This document shows positions 56,514-64,000 of a stretch of DNA of 64,000 bases, in pieces. How positions within the stretch are numbered: the stretch's first letter is position 1; every line of letters begins with the position of its first letter. This stretch comes from Paenibacillus sp. UNC499MF (lineage in GTDB: Bacteria; Bacillota; Bacilli; Paenibacillales; NBRC-103111). The stretch covers positions 191,756 through 255,755 of the forward strand of contig NZ_FNVF01000001.1 of the NCBI RefSeq assembly GCF_900107975.1, written 5' to 3'. A program made the translations under genes and the position numbers. Below the pieces are notes generated by a model. That model saw nothing but the letters and a program-made list of their open reading frames with translations, had not been told where the DNA came from and made no database searches.

Positions 56514-56540
56514 AAACCGCGTTTATCGCGGTTTTTTTTG
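56514..56540 (+). terminator. Terminator after the PBP1A gene
   Basis: AAACCGCG (56514-56521) pairs with CGCGGTTT (56527-56534), followed by T to 56539. Confidence 0.9.
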
Positions 56541-56725
56541 TGCGCGAAATGAGGGTTTTACTTGGGGATTGAAAGAAATCTTACCAAGGAAATCCGCTGA
56601 AAATCCGAAGGCTCGCAAACCTAAATAATGGGGAGCGTGAACGCAAAGCGGCAATGTGAAGCAATTCCGAAACAAGCCGCGAACGTAAACCGGGAGAAAG
56701 CAAGGCTTAAAAGTAAAACTGAAAA

Positions 56726-56815
56726 GCCAAAAACGGAAAAGCTAAAAACGGAAAAGCTAAAAACGGAAAAGCTAAAAACGGAAAAGCTAAAAACGGAAAA
56801 GCTAAAAACGGAAAA
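56726..56815. repeat. Six tandem copies of a 15-base repeat
   Basis: Unit GCTAAAAACGGAAAA, six exact copies in a row except that the first has C for T at its third base. In the plus strand the unit would code KTEKL-type residues if read from an open frame that starts at 56628. On the minus strand every unit contains a TAG in one frame. Confidence 0.95.
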
Positions 56816-56828
56816 GCAAAGCCCAAAA

Positions 56829-56882
56829 GCAAAACGAAAAGCAAAACGAAAAGCAAAACGAAAAGCAAAACGAAAAGCAAAA
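56829..56882. repeat. Four and a half tandem copies of a 12-base repeat
   Basis: Unit GCAAAACGAAAA, ending directly at the stem of the minus-strand terminator at 56883. Read on the minus strand it is a long T-rich tract (TTTTCGTTTTGC) after that stem. The unit is related to the 15-base repeat next to it. Confidence 0.95.
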
Positions 56883-56906
56883 CCCGCTCACTATAACGTG
56901 AGCGGG
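56883..56906 (-). terminator. Terminator of the M15 peptidase gene
   Basis: CCCGCTCAC (56883-56891) and GTGAGCGGG (56898-56906), loop of 6. On the minus strand the stem is followed by TTTTGCTTTTCG, that is, the 12-base repeats. On the plus strand it is followed by CTCTATTTTAT, so it may act both ways. Confidence 0.8.
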
Positions 56907-56947
56907 CTCTATTTTATAAACAGGCATGAAATATTTGAGTCCCAAAA

Positions 56948-57925
56948 TTACTGTCTTAGTTTAGACCATGTGGCGGAACCGACGATTCCGTCCGAAGTAA
57001 GCGAGTTAGCCGTCTGGAACTTCTTCACGGCCGTTTCCGTACCGCTGCCGAAAATTCCGTCGGCCGTGACCGTGTAGCCTTTTTTGGTCAGCAGGCGCTG
57101 AAGAACTTTCACTTCATCGCCGGAGCTGCCCGAGCGGAGCACGGTCGTCGTGGTGGAGAGCGCGTCCAGCTTGGCATTGGTCGCCACGCCTACGATCCCA
57201 TCGGAAGTCAGGCCGTGCGCGGACTGGAACTGCTTCACCGCGGTGTCCGTGCCGCTGCCGAAGATGCCGTCCGTGGATACCGTGTAGCCGACTTTGTTAA
57301 GCTGCTGCTGCAGCTCCGTTACTTCCGGCCCCTGATCTCCGAGTCTCAGCACGCCGTCGTCCGGTGTGGTGGAGCCGCCAGCAACGATATGGTGAACGCC
57401 GTCGGTCGTCGGAAGCGGGAAGCTGAGGCCAGCCTGGGCCGCCACGTCTCTCAACTGGCTGTTGACGAACGTTCTGCCGTTCAGGGCGTTGCCCGCCGAG
57501 TCTCTCACGGTGGCGTCAAACGCGATGCCGCGGGTGTGCGGAGCGGTATTGCTGGGTCTCGCGACTTCCGTGCCGAGTCCGTGCGCCGCTTTTTCCGCCG
57601 CCACGCAGGACGATTTGGAAGCATTCTGTACGATTTCATACAAATGCCGCTGATACTGGTATGGACGGTAAGCCGAGTTGAACGTGATCGTCCAGTTTTT
57701 CTGCTTCAGCAGGCTGACGTACTTGTCCCGTTTTTGAATCAGGACGGGGTCTACATTGTCCCAGATTACTTTTTCTCCGTTTTCCATTCTGATTGCGAGA
57801 GGATCCGTCATATTCGACAAATATCCCCCGCACGTCTCGGTTGCGGATGCGGAGTTGGCTATCATCAGGGAAGAGAACATGAGGCCCGTACACGTGACTG
57901 CGATCATTGATTTTTTTCCTAACAT
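56948..57925 (-). CDS. Secreted D-Ala-D-Ala carboxypeptidase (M15) with two peptidoglycan-binding domains
   Basis: 325 residues on the minus strand; ATG at 57925 with GGAGGTAACTT upstream. A signal peptide ends near residue 29 (MIANSASA). The M15/VanY-type domain (about 45-185) has FNSAYRPYQYQRHLYE, the zinc motif PHTRGIAFDATV and GVHHIVAGG. Two PG_binding_1 repeats follow (about 195-250 and 262-323), each with LQ..L...GY.V..DGIFGSGT.TAVK.FQ. The two repeats are close in sequence, from an internal duplication. It should trim peptidoglycan stem peptides. Confidence 0.92.
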   Translation of the reverse strand: MLGKKSMIAVTCTGLMFSSLMIANSASATETCGGYLSNMTDPLAIRMENGEKVIWDNVDPVLIQKRDKYVSLLKQKNWTITFNSAYRPYQYQRHLYEIVQNASKSSCVAAEKAAHGLGTEVARPSNTAPHTRGIAFDATVRDSAGNALNGRTFVNSQLRDVAAQAGLSFPLPTTDGVHHIVAGGSTTPDDGVLRLGDQGPEVTELQQQLNKVGYTVSTDGIFGSGTDTAVKQFQSAHGLTSDGIVGVATNAKLDALSTTTTVLRSGSSGDEVKVLQRLLTKKGYTVTADGIFGSGTETAVKKFQTANSLTSDGIVGSATWSKLRQ

Positions 57926-58206
57926 AAGTTACCTCCAGTAAATATAAATTTGGGAAAGATACCCAACTATAATTAAACAAAATAAAAGTTTTATAAGCAA
58001 TAAATTCCATATTAAGATTTTATAAACATAATTTCGGAAGTTTCTTCTCTAAAGAAAGCTCCTAAAATTTGATACACCCGTAAGAACAAGGCCGCTTCTC
58101 AAAAAAAAGAAGCCGTGCGCGTGATGCACCGTTGCTTGTCTCCCCGTATATTCGGTAGAATGTAACAATGACCCGGCTCAGGCCGGAGGCCGAAAGGATG
58201 GTTCCG

Positions 58207-58641
58207 ATGAAGGAGATTTCAGGAGGCGGCGTTGTGTTCCGCAAGCAAGGGGAACGTACGGAGGTGCAGCTGATTCAGGACCGATTCGGGAAAATGACGC
58301 TGCCCAAAGGAAAAATGGAGCCCGGCGAAACGATCGAGGAAACGGCGCTGCGGGAAATCGCGGAAGAGACCGGCATTACGGGCCGGATCGTGGAACCGCT
58401 GGACGTTATCGCCTATCGCTACGAGCATCCCGACCACGGTATCGTGGAGAAGGAAGTGCACTATTATCTGGTGGAAGCCATCGGCGGCGATCTGCAGGCT
58501 CAAATTGAAGAAATCAGCGGAGTGGAATGGATGAATCCGGAAACGGCCTGGAAGAAGCAGGCGGAATCGGGATACGATAATAACGACGGGGTTGTGCTTG
58601 CGGCGCTGCAAAAACTCGGATACGAGGTGAGGCTTGTATGA
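58207..58641 (+). CDS. Nudix hydrolase
   Basis: 144 residues. ATG 58207 is 9 bases after CGAAAGG; an ATG three codons earlier touches the ribosome site. The Nudix box is GKMEPGETIEETALREIAEE followed by TG, which fits Gx5Ex7REUxEExGU. MutT/Ap4A-type sequence around LIQDRFGKMTLPKGKMEPGE. The substrate is not known. It overlaps deoC by four bases. Confidence 0.93.
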   Translation: MKEISGGGVVFRKQGERTEVQLIQDRFGKMTLPKGKMEPGETIEETALREIAEETGITGRIVEPLDVIAYRYEHPDHGIVEKEVHYYLVEAIGGDLQAQIEEISGVEWMNPETAWKKQAESGYDNNDGVVLAALQKLGYEVRLV

Positions 58642-59315
58642 CGGCGGCTCTCGATCTTGCGTCTTATATCGATCACACGCTCTTGAAACCGGATGCGCAG
58701 AGCGGCGCTGTCCGTAAGCTGTGCGGGGAAGCGAAGGAGTTCGGCTTCTACAGCGTGTGCGTGAACAGCGGGTGGGTGCCGCTGTGCCGGGAGGAGCTTC
58801 AAGGCACCGCGGTGAAAATATGCGCGGTCGTCGGTTTTCCGCTTGGGGCGTCTCTGCCGGAGGTTAAAGCTTTCGAAGCGGTAAAAGCGGCAGAGCGCGG
58901 CGCCGAAGAAATCGATATGGTTCTGGCGGTCGGCAGCCTGCTGGAAGGAAACGCAGAAGCGGTAAGAGACGATATCCGGCAAGTCGTGGACGCCGTGAAA
59001 GGCCGGGCGATCGTAAAAGTGATTCTGGAGACGGGATTCCTGAGCGACGAGCAGATTGTGCTCGCCTGCCGTCTTGCGGAGGAGGCCGGTGCCGCTTTCG
59101 TCAAAACGTCAACCGGGTTCGGACCCGGAGGCGCGACTGTTGAGCACGTGCGTCTGATGCGGCAATCCGTATCATCCTCGGTACGCGTCAAGGCTTCCGG
59201 CGGGGTACGCGATCTGGAAACGGCCCGCAGCATGATCGAAGCCGGAGCGCAGCGTCTGGGCACAAGCTCCGGCGTCGCCCTCATGTCCGGGGCTGCAGGT
59301 TCTTCTTCCTACTGA
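58638..59315 (+). CDS. deoC: Deoxyribose-phosphate aldolase
   Basis: 225 residues, starting in the stop of the Nudix gene. It splits 2-deoxyribose 5-phosphate into glyceraldehyde 3-phosphate and acetaldehyde. Visible: ASYIDHTLLKPDAQS at the N-terminus, the Schiff-base Lys in AAFVKTSTGFGPGGAT (about residue 155) and VRVKASGGVRDLETA. Its 3' end overlaps the converging cotransporter gene by 35 bases. Confidence 0.97.
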   Translation: MTAALDLASYIDHTLLKPDAQSGAVRKLCGEAKEFGFYSVCVNSGWVPLCREELQGTAVKICAVVGFPLGASLPEVKAFEAVKAAERGAEEIDMVLAVGSLLEGNAEAVRDDIRQVVDAVKGRAIVKVILETGFLSDEQIVLACRLAEEAGAAFVKTSTGFGPGGATVEHVRLMRQSVSSSVRVKASGGVRDLETARSMIEAGAQRLGTSSGVALMSGAAGSSSY

Positions 59316-60525
59316 TGGGGAGATAGCAGAACGGCAGCGCAATCAGCGAACTGGCCACGTTAAAAAGCGTCTGGGCACGGGCGATCTGAGCCGACGGATC
59401 GGCGGTCATCCAGGACGAGACTTCATGAAGCAGGCCGATCAGCGGGAAGAAGAGCACCGTGCCTCCCACGTTGAGCAAAATATGCGACCAGGCGACGAAA
59501 ACGCCCGCCCGTGTGCCGCCTACACTGGCGAGCCAGGCGGTTACGCACGTTCCGATGTTGGAACCCAGCGTGAGGGCGATGCCGAGCTCCGGCGATATGA
59601 CGCCGCCGGCAGCAAAGCCCATGGCCATCGCGATAACCGCACTGGAGCTGTGAATCAGGGCGGCGACGGCCGCGCCGGCAATGACGCCCCACAGCAGGCT
59701 GACTTTGGCCTGCTCGATAAACCAGGCGAACAGGCCCAGGTGCTGGAGGGCCGGACCAATGCTCTGCATGATCCGGATGCCGATCAGCACGAGGGCGAAG
59801 CCGGCCGCGGCCAGCGCCGCATAGCGGACGGCGTGCAGCCAGCCGCTCGCGGCGGGCGGCTCCTGCGCGGGGCCTTGGGCGCCGGCCTGCGGGGCCGCCG
59901 GGCGGACGACCTCCTGCGCGGGGGAGGGCCCGTGCGCCTGCGTGCGCACCGCCGGACGAGCGCGGTCCGGCGCCGGGCGGGAACCCGCTGCGGGGCCGCC
60001 CGCGTGCGCCGAGCCGGCAGGCCGTTCCCCCGCGCGGCCGCCGCTTCGCTGAACCGGCGCCGGAGTGCCGGCCCGGCCCGTCTTTGCGCCGCCGGAAGCG
60101 TTCCCGCCGCCGACCGCCGCGCCGGCTCGGCCCCGGGCCGGACCCGGCAGCCAGCTGGCGAGCCACACGGCGCTGGACGCCAGAAGCAGCGGCAGCGCGG
60201 CGGCGCCGAGGTTCAGCCCGATCAGCTCGGTCGTCAGGCACGTGCCGATGTTCGTGCCGAGTATGATGCCGAGCGTTCTCGGGAAGGTCAGGACGCCGGC
60301 GTTGACCAGGCCGATCGAGATCACCGTAACGGCGCTGGAGCTTTGAAGCAGCGCCGTCAGCGCGGTTCCGGTGACGAGGCCGTGGGCCGGGGTCCGGGTG
60401 GCGGTTTCGAGAAACCGGTATATACGGGGCCCGGCCAGCTGGTTCAGGGCGAGCTCCATCATCTTCATCCCGAAGAAGAAAACAGACAGCCCGGCGAGTA
60501 AGGGAAGAGCCAGTGATAGCCACAT
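59281..60525 (-). CDS. yqeW: Na/Pi cotransporter family protein (YqeW-like) with a Pro/Ala/Gly-rich linker
   Basis: 414 residues from ATG 60525, with AAAGGAGCAGGATCT upstream; a longer frame to 60606 is not needed. Two Na_Pi_cotrans repeats carry the QSSS motif: TALLQSSSAVTVISIGLVNA (about 55-75) and ALIHSSSAVIAMAMGFAAG (about 310-330). Between them, about residues 155-260, lies a linker of almost only Gly, Ala, Pro, Arg and Gln, which makes the protein about 100 residues longer than B. subtilis YqeW. The position after mtaB is that of yqeW, shifted by inserted genes. Confidence 0.9.
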   Translation of the reverse strand: MWLSLALPLLAGLSVFFFGMKMMELALNQLAGPRIYRFLETATRTPAHGLVTGTALTALLQSSSAVTVISIGLVNAGVLTFPRTLGIILGTNIGTCLTTELIGLNLGAAALPLLLASSAVWLASWLPGPARGRAGAAVGGGNASGGAKTGRAGTPAPVQRSGGRAGERPAGSAHAGGPAAGSRPAPDRARPAVRTQAHGPSPAQEVVRPAAPQAGAQGPAQEPPAASGWLHAVRYAALAAAGFALVLIGIRIMQSIGPALQHLGLFAWFIEQAKVSLLWGVIAGAAVAALIHSSSAVIAMAMGFAAGGVISPELGIALTLGSNIGTCVTAWLASVGGTRAGVFVAWSHILLNVGGTVLFFPLIGLLHEVSSWMTADPSAQIARAQTLFNVASSLIALPFCYLPISRKKNLQPRT

Positions 60526-60689
60526 AGATCCTGCTCCTTTGATCGTTATTCCGTGAATAACGGGTTGTCTTAGCAGTATATGAACGGGCGGGTGAGGGCA
60601 TGACAAGCACCCCTGCCCGCCCCGATCGATTTGAAGTGCTTCCCGTCCGGGCAGGACGGGGGGCTTTGGCAGGAGGAAGGAGCCTTACA

Positions 60690-62054
60690 ATGGCAGCAAT
60701 CGTTTTACAGAAAAAAAGAAAAAAACGGCTTGAACAGGGTCATCCCTGGATCTTCGCGAGCGAAATCGAACGCGTGGAGGGAGAGGCCGTTCCCGGTCAA
60801 GTCGTGGAAGTGCGGTCCCATGCCGGGCAGCCGCTCGCATCGGCTTACTATAATCCGAAGTCACAGATTACGGGACGCGTAGTCAGCTATAAGCCGCTTG
60901 AAGCCATGACGAAGGAGTTTTTTGTCGAGCGTTTCGAACGCTGCGCCAGACACCGGTCGCGGTTTTTGCACGATTCGGATTCTTACCGTCTCGTATACGG
61001 GGAAGCGGATTTCCTCCCGGGGCTTACCGTCGATAAGTTTGCGGACGTGCTCGTCGTGCAGATTTTGACGCTCGGCATGGATGTATGCCGGGAAGCGATC
61101 ACGGCCGCTCTGGCGGAAGTGTTCGCACCGCAGGGCATTTACGAGCGCAGCGACGTTCCGGTGAGAGAGCTGGAAGGTTTGACGCAGACCACGGGTCCGC
61201 TTTACGGGGAATGCCCGCGGTACGTCCGCATTCTCGAGAACGGCCTTCAAATCGAGGTCGATATCGAGCAGGGACAGAAGACGGGCTATTTCTTCGACCA
61301 GCGGGAAAACCGCGCGGCAACCGAGCCGCTTATGAAGGGCTGGGGAGCCGAAAGCGGCATCAAGGTCCGCGAGGTGGAGCACGAGGGACGCCAGCAGCGG
61401 CTGCCGGTCAACGCGAACGGCAAGGTCGTCACGTTCCCGTACTGGGACGGCGCCACGGTGCTCGAATGCTTCTCGCATACGGGAAGCTTTACGCTGCATG
61501 CCTGCAAATACGGCGCGAAGAAAGTCACCTGCCTGGACATTTCCGAGCATGCGGTGGAGAGCGCCCGTACGAACGTCAGGCTGAACGGGTTTGAAGACCG
61601 GGTGGAATTCGTCGTGGCCGACGCATTCGACTATCTGCGCAAGCAGGTGAAGGGAGTCGAGGAACGGCGTCAGAGGGCGTCGGCCGGCCAAGGCGCCAAG
61701 GTCGACACCTCCAAACCGGTCGGAGAAGGACGGACGTGGGACGTAGTCATTCTCGACCCGCCCGCGTTCGCGAAGACACGCGGCGCCGTCGAGGGCGCCT
61801 GCCGCGGCTACAAAGACATCAACCTGCACGGGATGAAGCTGGTCAACGAAGGCGGCTATCTGGTGACGGCGTCCTGTTCGTATCACATGGCGCCGGAGCT
61901 GTTCCTGGAGACTGTCCACGCGGCCGCCGTCGATGCCGGAAAGATACTCCGCCTGGTCGAATTCCGTGCCGCGGGCAAAGATCATCCGCGCCTGCTCGGA
62001 GTCGACGAAGGAAATTATTTAAAGTTCGCCATCTTTGAAGTACGGAGCCGCTGA
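60690..62054 (+). CDS. Class I SAM-dependent rRNA methyltransferase (RlmI/YwbD type)
   Basis: 454 residues from ATG 60690, with GGCAGGAGGAAGGAG upstream. A PUA domain fills the first 70 residues (RLEQGHPWIFASEIERVEGE), then EEHHUD-like and methyltransferase parts: KTGYFFDQRENRAA, VLECFSHTGSFTLHACKYGA and the RlmI motif VVILDPPAFAKTRGAVEGA. It should methylate a cytosine of 23S rRNA. Two insertions, about residues 215-245 and 335-360, are not usual in the family. Confidence 0.92.
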   Translation: MAAIVLQKKRKKRLEQGHPWIFASEIERVEGEAVPGQVVEVRSHAGQPLASAYYNPKSQITGRVVSYKPLEAMTKEFFVERFERCARHRSRFLHDSDSYRLVYGEADFLPGLTVDKFADVLVVQILTLGMDVCREAITAALAEVFAPQGIYERSDVPVRELEGLTQTTGPLYGECPRYVRILENGLQIEVDIEQGQKTGYFFDQRENRAATEPLMKGWGAESGIKVREVEHEGRQQRLPVNANGKVVTFPYWDGATVLECFSHTGSFTLHACKYGAKKVTCLDISEHAVESARTNVRLNGFEDRVEFVVADAFDYLRKQVKGVEERRQRASAGQGAKVDTSKPVGEGRTWDVVILDPPAFAKTRGAVEGACRGYKDINLHGMKLVNEGGYLVTASCSYHMAPELFLETVHAAAVDAGKILRLVEFRAAGKDHPRLLGVDEGNYLKFAIFEVRSR

Positions 62055-62077
62055 CCGCGGTCTCCGGCTTTTTTTAT
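62046..62077 (+). terminator. Terminator overlapping the end of the rRNA methyltransferase gene
   Basis: AGCCG (62046-62050) pairs with CGGCT (62065-62069) with an inner GACC/GGTC stem, followed by TTTTTTT. The stem includes the last codons and the stop. Confidence 0.8.
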
Positions 62078-62157
62078 TCCGGCATCCGGCGTGGTACAAT
62101 AAAAGAGGGAAAAAGCATACAGACAAGCAGACAACACGAGACCCGGAGGGGATTGGA

Positions 62158-62688
62158 TTGGTAACGTTTAAAGATATCGTGCCTTTTATGGATAATGTGC
62201 GCCGGCAGCTTACGGAAGTGCTGGACTCGTTCGGTCCGGACGAAAAGCGGCTCCGCGAGAAGCCGGACGGCTGGACTGTGACCGAAGTGGTGGAGCATCT
62301 GGCGAAGCTGGAAGGAATGATCCTGCACCAGCTTAAGCAGGTTGTGGGCCGGACGCCGGCCGGACCGTCCGAGCCGCTGGACGATAAGGTGACGGACGTG
62401 ATGGGCATTCTTCAAGCCAGCGGCATTATCGGCAAAAAGATCGAAGCGCCGGACCCGGCCAAGCCGACGGGCGCCCTGTCTTATGAAGAAGCGCTGCAAA
62501 AGCTGGATGAAGTCCGCGCGGCGACGAAGGCGCTCATTCCGAAGCTGGCCGAGCGGAACACCAACGATCTTCTGTTTCCTCATCCGTCGGGCTTTGAAAT
62601 GAACGCCGCCCAGTGGGCGCATTTTATCGCTATTCACGAGACGGCCCACGTCAATCAGCTCAGAAGAATCCGCGAAGCCAACCGCTGA
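62158..62688 (+). CDS. DinB-family (four-helix) protein
   Basis: 176 residues; TTG start at 62158 with GGAGGGG 7 bases upstream. The DinB_2 metal ligands are His in VTEVVEHLAKLEGMILHQL and the pair in FIAIHETAHVNQLRRI. Such proteins are often thiol- or bacillithiol-dependent transferases, but the activity here is unknown. It stands alone between two terminators. Confidence 0.88.
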   Translation: MVTFKDIVPFMDNVRRQLTEVLDSFGPDEKRLREKPDGWTVTEVVEHLAKLEGMILHQLKQVVGRTPAGPSEPLDDKVTDVMGILQASGIIGKKIEAPDPAKPTGALSYEEALQKLDEVRAATKALIPKLAERNTNDLLFPHPSGFEMNAAQWAHFIAIHETAHVNQLRRIREANR

Positions 62689-62706
62689 TACGGCGGCAGG
62701 CGGAAT

Positions 62707-62743
62707 AAACCGCTCGGGGCGAAAGCCCTGCGGCGGTTTTTTT
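62707..62743 (+). terminator. Terminator after the DinB gene
   Basis: AAACCGC with GCGGTTT-type arms and an inner GGGGC-GAAA-GCCCT stem, then seven T. Confidence 0.85.
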
Positions 62744-62813
62744 GCGTCCGGAAAGCGCGTTTGTATGATACAATGGCAAAGATCGCCACTCTATAGAAAT
62801 TCGGATGGACACC

Positions 62814-63263
62814 ATGGCCCAAACACGAAAAAAGAACAAAAAAACGGTCTCTATTTTTCTTTTTCTGCTGATTGTACTCGTCTCGGTCGTCGCCAAAAAC
62901 ACCGGTCTGTTCGACGGCGGGACGGGCAAGAGCCCTGCTGCCGATCTGACGATCTATTTTCCGAGCGAGAAGTATCCGGAAACCGCCAAACACATCAAAG
63001 ACGCGGTGGCAAAAGGCGCGTCGCCCGTCTGCACGATCGACCGGAAGGGAGCCGATGAGAACCGCAGGCAGTCCCTGGCCGGTGTCGCGACCAAAAAAAA
63101 TTACGACCGCGACGAATGGCCGATGGCCATGTGTGCCGAAGGCGGCAAGGGAGCGGATATCGCTTATATTAAACCCGCGGACAACCGGGGAGCCGGATCG
63201 TGGATCGGCAATCAGCTAGATAAACTTCCCGATGGAACACGGGTCGAGATCGTGGTAAAGTGA
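62814..63263 (+). CDS. NucA/NucB-type extracytoplasmic deoxyribonuclease
   Basis: 149 residues from ATG 62814, or 152 from ATG 62805; the only ribosome site, GGATGG, is poor for both. A basic N-terminus and one hydrophobic helix ([16 protein letters not shown]) act as signal or anchor. The nuclease domain is complete: the active-site stretch [20 protein letters not shown], then [18 protein letters not shown]. This is the B. subtilis NucB family, made and secreted in sporulating cells, where it degrades DNA. A GATACAAT box at 62767 could be the -10. Confidence 0.9.
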   Translation: MAQTRKKNKKTVSIFLFLLIVLVSVVAKNTGLFDGGTGKSPAADLTIYFPSEKYPETAKHIKDAVAKGASPVCTIDRKGADENRRQSLAGVATKKNYDRDEWPMAMCAEGGKGADIAYIKPADNRGAGSWIGNQLDKLPDGTRVEIVVK

Positions 63264-63319
63264 AGAGTCGGAACGTCAATGACGGAATTTAATTTGTACA
63301 AACAGGGGAGTTAATGAAG

Positions 63320-63595
63320 ATGGGTAAAAGAAAGAACGCAGGCGCCGAGTCGCTGGACAAGCTGGATTACCGGGTTAAGGTCCTTTTGAAAGAATGGGCC
63401 GGACTCAGCGGCTTTTACGGATATAAATCCATGAGCCTGGACGAGATTCTGGAGCTGTTGAACACGGAAGGCTGGGAAACCAGAGTCGATAAATCGGATC
63501 CTTCTGTCAGAGGAGTGGTTATGATTAAAGAAGATACCGTGCGGAAGGCGAAATTTTTCCTGGATGACAAAGGAAGAGCGCTGAAGGCCGATTAA
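63320..63595 (+). CDS. Small hypothetical protein
   Basis: 91 residues. ATG 63320 lies 9 bases after AGGGGAG; an in-frame ATG at 63314 is too close to it. The protein is charged, helical and soluble (YRVKVLLKEWAGLSGFYGYK, LDEILELLNTEGWETRVDKS) and ends Lys/Asp-rich. I do not recognise the family. It follows the nuclease gene and ends before a bidirectional terminator. Confidence 0.75.
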   Translation: MGKRKNAGAESLDKLDYRVKVLLKEWAGLSGFYGYKSMSLDEILELLNTEGWETRVDKSDPSVRGVVMIKEDTVRKAKFFLDDKGRALKAD

Positions 63596-63615
63596 AAACA
63601 AGCGAAAACAAAAAA

Positions 63616-63643
63616 CAACCACTGAAGAAACGATCAGTGGTTG
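63616..63643. terminator. Bidirectional terminator near the right edge
   Basis: CAACCACTGA (63616-63625) pairs with TCAGTGGTTG (63634-63643). A-rich sequence on the left gives a long T run for the minus-strand gene; on the right is CTGCGTTTTC. Confidence 0.85.
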
Positions 63644-63663
63644 CTGCGTTTTCCGGCGTCCGT

Positions 63664-64000
63664 TTAAAAAGACGGATAAAGACTGACGGGACCCAGACTG
63701 CCGTAACTGCCTTGAAATTCTCCCTGGATAACATACGTTCCCGGGGCCAAGTAACCTACGGATAATTCTACCGGGCTTGGAACGGCCGGACCGATAGTTA
63801 CGGTTTTGGAGAAGACGGGGCTATGCTGACCGTTCGGGCTCTTGGAATAAACCGTTAGCTGGACGATTTCGTCCTTAGCACTCCACAGCCCTACGCTCGC
63901 TTTGTGCGGCGCAGCCTGGCTGACGTACAGGTCGTGGGAGACGGCCGTATAGGCTGCCGATGCGTTGGCGGAAAAAGCGAAAAAAACGGCAAAGATCAGG
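63664..64000 (-). CDS. Secreted protein of unknown function, partial (5' end beyond window)
   Basis: An open frame on the minus strand enters from the right edge and stops with TAA at 63666-63664: 111 residues are visible. It starts inside a signal peptide (LIFAVFFAFSANASAAYT, likely cut after ANASA). The mature part is all beta-rich, with the end YLAPGTYVIQGEFQGSYGSL, whose LAPGTYVI turn is like that in the repeats of the left-edge protein. It looks like a small single-domain Ig-like secreted protein, but no family is assigned. Confidence 0.8.
   Translation of the reverse strand, partial: LIFAVFFAFSANASAAYTAVSHDLYVSQAAPHKASVGLWSAKDEIVQLTVYSKSPNGQHSPVFSKTVTIGPAVPSPVELSVGYLAPGTYVIQGEFQGSYGSLGPVSLYPSF

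Noticed and set aside
56628-57077. 149-residue Lys-rich protein across the tandem repeats
   Set aside because: There is no ribosome site, and its last 40 residues are antisense to the M15 peptidase gene. Kept as a finding, not as a gene.
59425-60501. 358-residue plus-strand frame opposite the cotransporter
   Set aside because: It results from the very GC-rich linker; Arg/Gly-rich composition without motifs.

Overview
The window reads as a chromosomal segment of a GC-rich, endospore-forming, naturally-competent-type Bacillales bacterium, most like Paenibacillus or a relative. The evidence is gene content and order: spoVAC/AD/AEB, gpr, spoIIP, the comEA/EB/EC/ER genes, a CIRCE-controlled hrcA-grpE-dnaK-dnaJ operon, and a Leu T-box before leuS. 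Most of positions 11.4-60.5 kb follows the order of the Bacillus subtilis yqe-com-hrcA-yqeW chromosomal stretch (yqeG, yqeH, aroE, yhbY, nadD, yqeK, rsfS, yqeM, comER, comEA, comEB, comEC, holA, rpsT, gpr, spoIIP, yqxA, lepA, hemW, hrcA, grpE, dnaK, dnaJ, prmA, rsmE, mtaB, yqeW) with extra genes inserted. The species assignment is inference. No rRNA, tRNA, CRISPR array, transposase or prophage gene was seen.

Layout. (i) 1-3.2 kb: a very large minus-strand gene, cut by the left edge, coding a protein with an N-terminal beta-rich domain, a DUF11-like domain and at least nine carboxypeptidase-regulatory-like repeats. (ii) 3.4-6.4 kb: a 22-residue hydrophobic peptide gene, then a forespore-type promoter driving DUF421-spoVAC-spoVAD-spoVAEB. 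(iii) 6.7-11.2 kb: a MoxR ATPase / DUF58 / transglutaminase operon. (iv) 11.4-17.9 kb: ribosome-assembly and NAD genes from yqeG to yqeM, with an S1-domain protein inserted. (v) 17.9-20.7 kb: T-box and leuS. (vi) 21-28 kb: comER, comEA, metY, comEB, comEC. (vii) 28.2-30 kb: an ECF sigma factor with its membrane zinc anti-sigma factor. (viii) 30.3-38.5 kb: holA, rpsT, gpr, spoIIP, yqxA, lepA, hemW. (ix) 38.7-44.2 kb: a short N-acetylglutamate synthase-like gene and the HrcA heat-shock operon. (x) 44.4-51.1 kb: an APC permease, two small stress-type genes, prmA, an M50 peptidase, rsmE, mtaB. (xi) 51.4-57.9 kb: ssuD and ssuA without their membrane partners, a class A penicillin-binding protein, a tandem-repeat spacer and a secreted carboxypeptidase. 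(xii) 58.2-64 kb: Nudix, deoC, a Na/Pi cotransporter with an odd linker, an rRNA methyltransferase, DinB, a NucB-type nuclease, a small unknown, and a secreted protein cut by the right edge.

The genes fall into several functional groups: spore formation and germination (SpoVA channel, Gpr, SpoIIP, probably NucB), DNA uptake (ComEA/EC with ComEB and ComER), ribosome maturation and translation (YqeH, YhbY, RsfS, LepA, RsmE, PrmA, LeuS, MtaB), heat shock, and envelope building (PBP1A, M15 peptidase). The items least explained by known families are the repeat protein at the left edge, the 22-residue peptide, the paired 15- and 12-base tandem repeats at 56.7-56.9 kb, a perfect 17-bp inverted repeat inside yqeM, and several low-complexity insertions in otherwise ordinary proteins. 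I did not find a clear new multi-gene defence or metabolic system; most of the window is conserved core genome.
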